Shown here: in pieces, positions 45,063-50,106 of the stretch
Layout: every line of letters starts with the position of its first letter
How positions within the stretch are numbered: position 1 is the stretch's first letter
DNA from: Flavivirga aquatica
GTDB lineage: Bacteria; Bacteroidota; Bacteroidia; Flavobacteriales; Flavobacteriaceae
Assembly: GCF_001747085.1 (NCBI RefSeq)
Contig: NZ_MDJD01000050.1
Coordinates: forward strand, 1 to 50,106
DNA: 50,106 bases
Direction of reading: 5' to 3'
The notes under the pieces: generated by a model
What the model saw: the letters and a program-made list of their open reading frames with translations, nothing else
Told to the model about the DNA's origin: nothing
Database searches by the model: none
Made by a program: the position numbers and the translations under genes

Positions 45063-47300
45063 ATGGATAAATCGGAAATTAAAATTCAACATATTCTTGA
45101 AACAATTCCATCAATCCTACTTAAAAAATTTGATTCCTTAGGGATTACTAATCTTCAACAAGTAGAAGAAATTGATATTCAGGAATTTTCTAGAAAAAGA
45201 GGAATTGGAAAATCTGTAGTATCAAAACTTGAGGAGTATCAAGACTATATTGAAAAAAATATTATCGATTTAGTTCAGTTACAAGAATCGAAAACTAAAC
45301 AACATTTAATCCCTTTAGACTTCAATAATTTAAACCCTAATTCATTCATAGAGTTAATAAATGAAACAGTAAGTGACTATTTAAACCTAAATAGTGATGA
45401 CTTATTAAAAGGGATTATAAATCATTATTATGGTTTAAATAACTCTGATAAGTATACATTAGATGAGCTATCAGGTTATTATCAAAAAACTAGCGAGCGG
45501 ATAAGGCAGCTAAAAATATTAGCTCTAAACAAATTAGATTCATTCCTTACAAATGGAATAGATGAAGAAATAAGATGTAATTGTGTAGAAGAAATTAGCT
45601 CAAATTACAAAAATCTTAAAATAGAAATTTTAAGTCAAAAAATTTTAAGTAAAGAAACACTCATAGACTTTTTAACGGAAAACTATAATTATAACAATAA
45701 GAATGTAGAAGTTGTTGATTTGGTAATTGATTTGTTTTCAATAAATGCTTGTGGTAAAGTTGAAACCTATTTTACTACAGCGGATATCTTAGTTGTTGAC
45801 AAATCTGAAAAGAAAAAGTTTCTAAAAACTGCCGATTTAGTACTTAAAACTCTTAAAAATGCAATTACACCGTTAAATGAAATGCAGGTTATAATAAATT
45901 GTAAAAAAAAGAATAAAACTCTCACAAATAACCATATTCTAAAAGCAATTGAAGTTCTGCCAGAAATTGAAATGATACAGAACGAAGAAACCAATTTATA
46001 TCAGGTAAAGTTTGAGTTTTTATCAAGTGCTAGTGATAGAGCATTCCGCATATTAATTGAAAATGGCGACACTATGTATATTGATAACATAGTATCTGAA
46101 ATAAATCGGAGATTGGTTCATTCTAACACTTCTAAAATTTATGATAGACATAGTTTAGTAATTGCACCTGACAAAAGGTTTACTGCATTAGGAAAAACAG
46201 GTTATTGGGGATTAAAAATCTGGGGAAAAAATTCAGATAAAATTGAAATTTTAATTAAAAAAGCGCTTTATAAGCTAAACAAGCCTAGTAGCTATGAAGA
46301 AATTTTTGCAGAAGTAATTAAAGAGCGCCCTAAAGTTAAAGAAAGAGCTGTAAGAACATTAATTGGAAGAGATTGTTTAAAAGTTGAGTCAGATAATTGG
46401 ATTCTAGCTGAATGGAAACAAAAGTATTCTAGTCTAGCCTTTTTGAAGAGAATAAAACGTGAAGTTACTCACGAACCAGAACATAGATTAGAGCAAAGAT
46501 TAAAGGTTATAGAATTTTTAAATCAAAAGCAATCTAACCAATCTTTGGCTTCTGAGATTATAAAAACTTTAGAACACTTGGACAAAAGATATACTAAAGT
46601 TTCTTTCTATAAATTATTTGAACAAACCGAATATTTCATTAAATCTAAGAATGGCAGCAGAATTGTAATAAAATTAAAACAACAAGATGTTTTTAATGTA
46701 GCAATTGATGAATTTAATTGGCAGTCAATTAAGGAGAAACTTTATCGAGATTTAAGAAATTATTTTTCTGATCCAACTACTTCACCTACATATGCATTTG
46801 ATTTAAGAGAAAGCATTGAGTTATTCAATGAGCTGATAGTTTTCAATACACATATAACTGAATTTGATGGTTTAGATCAAAGACTTTTAGGGAATTTAAA
46901 CAAGTTTTACTTAACAGCTTCGGATAGTGTAGATAAATTAAATTACTTGAAGCAATTTTTAACTTGTTTAGATCCTTTATTCAAGAAAATCTTGTTCTTA
47001 GTAAATGAAGTTGATTATAATTATATTACTACTAATAATAAAGGATTGGGCAAAGTAATAGAAAAGTTAGATAAGCTTGATCCTACTAAAGAAAGATACA
47101 AAGACTTTAGAAGTGCTCGGAAATATAAATTCGGTAAGCACATCCAAACTTCATATTATTATAGAAACAATGATACACATTCAGCAAATGACTGGACTGA
47201 ATTAGAAATTATAAATACTATAACAAGTTGTTTTGTTTTTTACATTTTCGCCTGTTCAGAATATTATAATGAAATTAAAAATAAAATAAACGCAACATAA
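45063..47300 (+). CDS. Cassette 4: large HhH / sigma4-like / winged-helix protein with C-terminal HEPN-type motif
   Basis: 745 residues. Residues ~15-65 resemble a helix-hairpin-helix (LKKFDSLGITNLQQVEEID...RKRGIGKSVVSKLEEY). Residues ~130-165 resemble sigma-70 region 4 (YTLDELSGYYQKTSERIRQLKILALNKL). A HARE-type winged helix may lie at ~325-350 (AFRILIENGDTMYIDNIVSEINRRL). The C-terminal ~200 residues are helical and contain YYYRNNDTHSANDWTELE; RNNDTH (701-706) fits the R-x4-H catalytic motif of HEPN ribonucleases. This combination of transcription-like DNA-binding modules with a HEPN toxin suggests a phage- or stress-triggered RNase. It is inference; no such protein is known to me. Its stop codon overlaps the attC-like site. 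Confidence 0.62.
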   Translation: MDKSEIKIQHILETIPSILLKKFDSLGITNLQQVEEIDIQEFSRKRGIGKSVVSKLEEYQDYIEKNIIDLVQLQESKTKQHLIPLDFNNLNPNSFIELINETVSDYLNLNSDDLLKGIINHYYGLNNSDKYTLDELSGYYQKTSERIRQLKILALNKLDSFLTNGIDEEIRCNCVEEISSNYKNLKIEILSQKILSKETLIDFLTENYNYNNKNVEVVDLVIDLFSINACGKVETYFTTADILVVDKSEKKKFLKTADLVLKTLKNAITPLNEMQVIINCKKKNKTLTNNHILKAIEVLPEIEMIQNEETNLYQVKFEFLSSASDRAFRILIENGDTMYIDNIVSEINRRLVHSNTSKIYDRHSLVIAPDKRFTALGKTGYWGLKIWGKNSDKIEILIKKALYKLNKPSSYEEIFAEVIKERPKVKERAVRTLIGRDCLKVESDNWILAEWKQKYSSLAFLKRIKREVTHEPEHRLEQRLKVIEFLNQKQSNQSLASEIIKTLEHLDKRYTKVSFYKLFEQTEYFIKSKNGSRIVIKLKQQDVFNVAIDEFNWQSIKEKLYRDLRNYFSDPTTSPTYAFDLRESIELFNELIVFNTHITEFDGLDQRLLGNLNKFYLTASDSVDKLNYLKQFLTCLDPLFKKILFLVNEVDYNYITTNNKGLGKVIEKLDKLDPTKERYKDFRSARKYKFGKHIQTSYYYRNNDTHSANDWTELEIINTITSCFVFYIFACSEYYNEIKNKINAT

Positions 47301-47492
47301 CATTATATATAGCAAATTGGGCGATTAATGTTTAACCGAAAGGTTATTGTCTATTTGCAAAGTCGCCAAATCTTTTGATTTGGTATTCAAATAGGAAAAT
47401 TAAAACAAAATAAAAAAGATTTGGCTTGTGGCTAAACCGATAATAATCGCTTGTTTCCTGCCCAACTTGCCATATATTTACCGTTGTATGCC
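47292..47492 (+). repeat. attC-like site 4 (201 nt)
   Basis: Opens with GCAACATAAC (overlapping the stop of the preceding gene) and ends with GTTGTATGCC. ATATATAGCAAATTGGGC pairs with GCCCAACTTGCCATATAT in 16 of 18 positions. The interior is closely related to that of site 1. Confidence 0.82.
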
Positions 47493-47519
47493 ATTACGGA
47501 AAACACAATCGCATTTGAT

Positions 47520-47723
47520 TTATGATTTTGTTTTTCTTCTAGTCGGATACATTACCTGTTGCTTTTTGAATTGACCGATTTCTTCTCTTAACGTCTGATT
47601 GATATTGTGAATCAAATCATTTTGGAATTTCATAATTCCCAATAAATCGTGCATTGCATTTAAATTTTCTAATTGCTTGTATACAATCTCCTCTAAATCA
47701 GCTTTGGTATATCTTTTGCTCAT
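47520..47723 (-). CDS. Cassette 5: small coiled-coil protein on the opposite strand
   Basis: 67 residues, MSKRYTKADLEEIVYKQLENLNAMHDLLGIMKFQNDLIHNINQTLREEIGQFKKQ, ending in a basic tail. Heptad-like spacing of Leu/Ile suggests a coiled coil. It is divergent from the XRE gene, 168 bp away, and begins the cassette in reverse orientation. The pair could be a regulator/antagonist set with the downstream ATPase gene, but nothing in the sequence proves it. Composition and codon use look coding. Confidence 0.55.
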   Translation of the reverse strand: MSKRYTKADLEEIVYKQLENLNAMHDLLGIMKFQNDLIHNINQTLREEIGQFKKQQVMYPTRRKTKS

Positions 47724-47820
47724 AACTACGTGTTTTAATATTCAAAAAAAACTTTTGTGGGTTTATTTGAACCCTTAAAAGCATAACAAAGATATTAAAA
47801 TTATTCAAATGAATACTAAA

Positions 47821-47891
47821 AAGCATAAAATAATGCTAAAAACATTAAAAATGAAGTCATTACATTTGACATTAAACTATAATAATTTCTT
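47821..47891 (+). promoter_or_regulatory. Promoter region of the XRE-ATPase pair
   Basis: TACATTTG (47861-47868) matches the Bacteroidota -7 box 23 bp before the ATG. Upstream AGCAT (47822-47826) and ATGCT (47833-47837) form an inverted repeat with 6-nt spacing that may be the XRE operator. Confidence 0.45.
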
Positions 47892-48104
47892 ATGAGCAAA
47901 GAAGTTTATAATCGGATAAAAGCAGTTTTAGCGGAACAAGGAAAAACCAATAATTGGTTAGCAGATGAATTGGAAATGAATAGAACTACCATTTCTAAAT
48001 GGTGTAGAAATGAAATGCAACCAAGAGTTGAGACTTTATTTCAAATTGCAAAAGTGCTTGGAATTGATGTAAGAGAATTATTAGTTTCTAATAAAAATAA
48101 TTAA
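47892..48104 (+). CDS. Cassette 5: XRE family HTH regulator
   Basis: 70 residues, a single lambda-repressor-like HTH: RIKAVLAEQGKTNNWLADELEMNRTTISKWCRNEMQPRVETLFQIAKVLGIDVRELLVSNK. It ends 24 bp before the ATPase-nuclease gene and is surely co-transcribed. Small XRE proteins of this type repress toxic or defence operons; that is the likely job here. Confidence 0.88.
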   Translation: MSKEVYNRIKAVLAEQGKTNNWLADELEMNRTTISKWCRNEMQPRVETLFQIAKVLGIDVRELLVSNKNN

Positions 48105-48128
48105 TCAGAGTTTTTACGAAGTGATAAA

Positions 48129-49964
48129 ATGAAAGTTAAGTTAAGTCAAGCAGTAAAAATGTTTTTTGGGAACTCCTCACTTGAAATGGTTTATTTCGAG
48201 GCAATAGCTAATGCATTAGATGCTAATGCAACAGAAATAACTATAGACATAACTGCAAAAGCATTTAATCAACCTCAAACTTTAGAAATTGAGATTTCCG
48301 ATAATGGAGATGGATTTACTGATGACCGATATAAAAAGTTTTCAAATCTATTTGATGTCGAAGAAAGTTCACATAAAGGATTAGGTAGACTTGTTTATTT
48401 GTGCTATTTCGACAAAGTAAAAGTTGTTAGCCATTTTGAAAAAAACAAAAAAAGAGAATTTGATTTTTCTGAAGAATTTAACGAAGAGATATCTAATGTA
48501 GCCAAAATTTCTGAAAATGAGTCAGGTACAAAATTTAAAATGACTGGATATACACTTCAAAAAATAGCAAAAAGTGAGTTTGTTAGACCAGATATTTTAA
48601 AAAATAGAATTCTTGAAGAATTTTATTCGAGATTATTCCAGTTAAAGAAAAAAAATGTTCAGATTTTAATTAAAATTAATGCAACTATAGATGGACATAA
48701 AAAAGAAGTTACTCTTAACAATTCAGAAATTCCAAAATTTACAACTTTAGAACTCAATAGCTCAATTAACCTTATTGATAAATTTGACCTTTATTATTCT
48801 ATTAAGGAAGTAGACCCTATACACTCATCTTTGATAGCGGCAATATCGGTAGATAATCGGACAGTTAAAGTAAATATTATTGCCGAAGAAAATATACCTC
48901 TAGGCTATCAAATGGTTTTTCTTCTTTATTCAGATTATTTTACTGGCAAAGTTGACGCTGCCCGCCAAAACCTTACAATTTCGTCTGCTGAATTAAAAGA
49001 AATTCAAAATATATTTCGAAAGGAAGTTGCTTTAATTATAGAAAAAAACATTCCTAAAATAAAAAAACGTAATGTAGAGACAAAAAATAATTTAGTTTCT
49101 AAATACCCTCACTTAAGTGGTTATTTTGACTCTAAAAACATAGGTTATATATCAAGAAATGATGTGCTAAAGAAAGCTCAAGATGAGTTCTTTAAAGCCC
49201 AAAAAGAATTGTTAGAAGCTAGTTCTTTAAGTGACGAACAATATGAAAAATCATTAGAGTTGTCTTCTAGAGCTTTAACGGAATATATATTATTTAGACA
49301 ACTGACAATTGAGAAATTAAAAAAATCAAATAAGGATAATAGCGAAGCAGATTTACACAACTTATTTGTTCCTATGAAAGAACAATTTGATAAGGACAAT
49401 GTTGCGAACGATTTATATCGTAATAATGCTTGGTTACTAGATGACAAATATATGACCTATGAAACCATTTTGAGCGATAAAGAAATGGGAGACGTAGTTG
49501 AATATATTACAGAAGGAGAAACATCGAAAAGAGATGATGACAGACCTGATTTAGCACTGATTTTTTCGAACAATCCTAAAGATACAGGACTGTTTGACGT
49601 TGTTATTGTTGAGATAAAAAAGAGAGGAATCTCTTTAGAGGAAAATATGAAAGCTGTTACTCAATTAGAGAAAAGAGCTAGGAAACTTATGAAATATTAT
49701 GAGAACAAAATACAACGTATTTGGTTTTATGGTATAGTAGAGTTTAATGATGACTTAGAGTTAGCATTAACAGGAGAATACAAAGAACTTTATTCTACTG
49801 GAAAAATGTACTACAGAGAAACAAAAGTCGCAATACAGAAAAATCCCGATATTATTTTACCTATTGGAGTATTTGTACTGGATTTAGATTCTGTGGTTAG
49901 TGATGCAGATGCAAGAAACTCGGCTTTTCTAAATCTGATTAAAAGTAAGTTTTTAAAGGAATGA
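48129..49964 (+). CDS. Cassette 5: GHKL-ATPase protein with C-terminal PD-(D/E)xK-like nuclease domain
   Basis: 611 residues. The N-terminal GHKL/HSP90-type ATP site is plain: FEAIANALDANATEI (N box), SDNGDGF (G1), HKGLGRLVYL (G2). The region to ~330 follows the MORC/MutL/HSP90 transducer pattern (TGKVDAARQNLTIS). A helical coil fills ~330-450. The last ~140 residues carry RPDLALIF (Asp ~475) and VVIVEIKKR (Glu-x-Lys ~495-497), the PD-(D/E)xK spacing of restriction-like nucleases. Such ATPase-nuclease fusions occur in anti-phage systems. With the XRE regulator it makes a two-gene defence candidate. Named system not identified. Nine bases after its stop a group II intron begins. Confidence 0.75.
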   Translation: MKVKLSQAVKMFFGNSSLEMVYFEAIANALDANATEITIDITAKAFNQPQTLEIEISDNGDGFTDDRYKKFSNLFDVEESSHKGLGRLVYLCYFDKVKVVSHFEKNKKREFDFSEEFNEEISNVAKISENESGTKFKMTGYTLQKIAKSEFVRPDILKNRILEEFYSRLFQLKKKNVQILIKINATIDGHKKEVTLNNSEIPKFTTLELNSSINLIDKFDLYYSIKEVDPIHSSLIAAISVDNRTVKVNIIAEENIPLGYQMVFLLYSDYFTGKVDAARQNLTISSAELKEIQNIFRKEVALIIEKNIPKIKKRNVETKNNLVSKYPHLSGYFDSKNIGYISRNDVLKKAQDEFFKAQKELLEASSLSDEQYEKSLELSSRALTEYILFRQLTIEKLKKSNKDNSEADLHNLFVPMKEQFDKDNVANDLYRNNAWLLDDKYMTYETILSDKEMGDVVEYITEGETSKRDDDRPDLALIFSNNPKDTGLFDVVIVEIKKRGISLEENMKAVTQLEKRARKLMKYYENKIQRIWFYGIVEFNDDLELALTGEYKELYSTGKMYYRETKVAIQKNPDIILPIGVFVLDLDSVVSDADARNSAFLNLIKSKFLKE

Positions 49965-49972
49965 TAATAAAA

Positions 49973-50106
49973 GTCGAGTAGGTAAAGGGGAATCTCACCC
50001 CTAAACCTCTCACAGAACCGTACGTGATAGTCTCCCATCATACGGCTCTTCTTAACAAGTCAAGTCAAGGTGTAAATCCATATTGCCAATGTACAAACAT
50101 ATTTGG
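49973..50106 (-). mobile_element. 3' end of a group II intron (domains V and VI), cut by window edge
   Basis: On the - strand, positions 50048-50015 form a 34-nt hairpin starting GAGCCGTATG and ending GTACGGTTC, with the AGC triad and a bulge: group II domain V at the exact usual length. It is followed by a domain VI-like hairpin (AGGTTTAGGGG...CCCCTTTACCT) and CTACTCGAC, a usual intron 3' end, at about 49973. The rest of the intron and any reverse transcriptase lie to the right of the window. Confidence 0.85.

Larger units (their letters stand above)
41914..50106 (+). mobile_element. Integron-like gene-cassette array (five cassettes, last one incomplete)
   Basis: Cassette limits, taken at G/TT as in integrons: 41914-43613, 43614-44334, 44335-45032, 45033-47483 and 47484 to beyond the window. 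For the first four, the decamer at the left junction is exactly complementary to the decamer opening the cassette's own attC-like site: GTTGGCAGTA/TACTGCCAAC, GTTGTAAAAC/GTTTTACAAC, GTTAGCTATA/TATAGCTAAC, GTTATGTTGC/GCAACATAAC. The fifth junction, GTTGTATGCC, predicts GGCATACAAC in the missing part. Only GTT is constant; the canonical GTTRRRY is not kept. Cassette genes mostly point away from the recombinase. Confidence 0.85.

Noticed and set aside
43420-47492. CRISPR-like or simple dispersed repeats
   Set aside because: The units are long imperfect palindromes at gene ends with cassette-specific outer boxes, which fits attC-type sites and not spaced direct repeats.

Overview
The window is AT-rich DNA from a member of the Bacteroidota, most likely Flavobacteriaceae. 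The evidence is a type IX secretion (Por) C-terminal tail, TonB-dependent receptors with a carboxypeptidase-regulatory-like N-terminus, PspC/PadR/DUF2807 clusters, TAnnTTTG-type promoter boxes, and an overall flavobacterial style of small intergenic repeats. I cannot name the genus.

Layout. (1) 1-1750: the end of a secreted T9SS protein, a bidirectional terminator, then an AIM24-like and a DUF4442 gene. (2) 1751-9746: a decayed prophage-like island holding a small membrane protein, a large beta-helix tail-spike-like protein with a signal peptide, a broken tail-collar gene, an endolysin-type amidase, a phage-type HTH protein and long stretches of non-coding DNA. (3) 9747-14251: DUF4870, PadR, PspC and two head-GIN (DUF2807) genes. 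(4) 14321-32971: a catabolic region. A nitrilase, an aldoxime dehydratase and a TonB receptor form one operon, preceded by tandem direct repeats that look like AraC-family sites. An AraC regulator, an unrecognised membrane protein, an MhpA-type FAD monooxygenase, an MBL protein, a two-subunit 3-oxoacid CoA-transferase, a frameshifted flavin reductase, fumarylacetoacetase and homogentisate dioxygenase follow on the same strand, with a divergent TetR gene. Read together these suggest (inference) aldoxime -> nitrile -> (hydroxy)phenylacetate -> homogentisate -> fumarate + acetoacetate -> acetoacetyl-CoA. (5) 33058-40145: a TPP-riboswitch thiamine operon (thiS, thiC, a ThiE/TenI-like gene, thiD, thiE, thiG, thiH), interrupted between thiD and thiE by a small element with 22-nt terminal inverted repeats carrying a dead four-helix-bundle (23S rRNA IVS-type) gene.

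(6) 40275-50106: the most unusual part. A XerC/D-like tyrosine recombinase is followed, in the same orientation, by an integron-like array. Four intergenic imperfect palindromes (139-203 nt) have attC architecture. At each cassette the ten bases starting at its left GTT junction are the exact reverse complement of the first ten bases of the attC-like site that ends the same cassette. This holds for four cassettes out of four that can be tested. The cargo looks like defence and envelope genes: a cupin-like + SLATT pair, a DUF4468 secreted protein, a membrane protein, an HhH/sigma4-like/wHTH/HEPN protein, and an XRE + GHKL-ATPase/nuclease pair. The last cassette is interrupted after its final gene by the 3' end (domains V and VI) of a group II intron that runs off the window. 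I found no tRNA, rRNA or CRISPR array.
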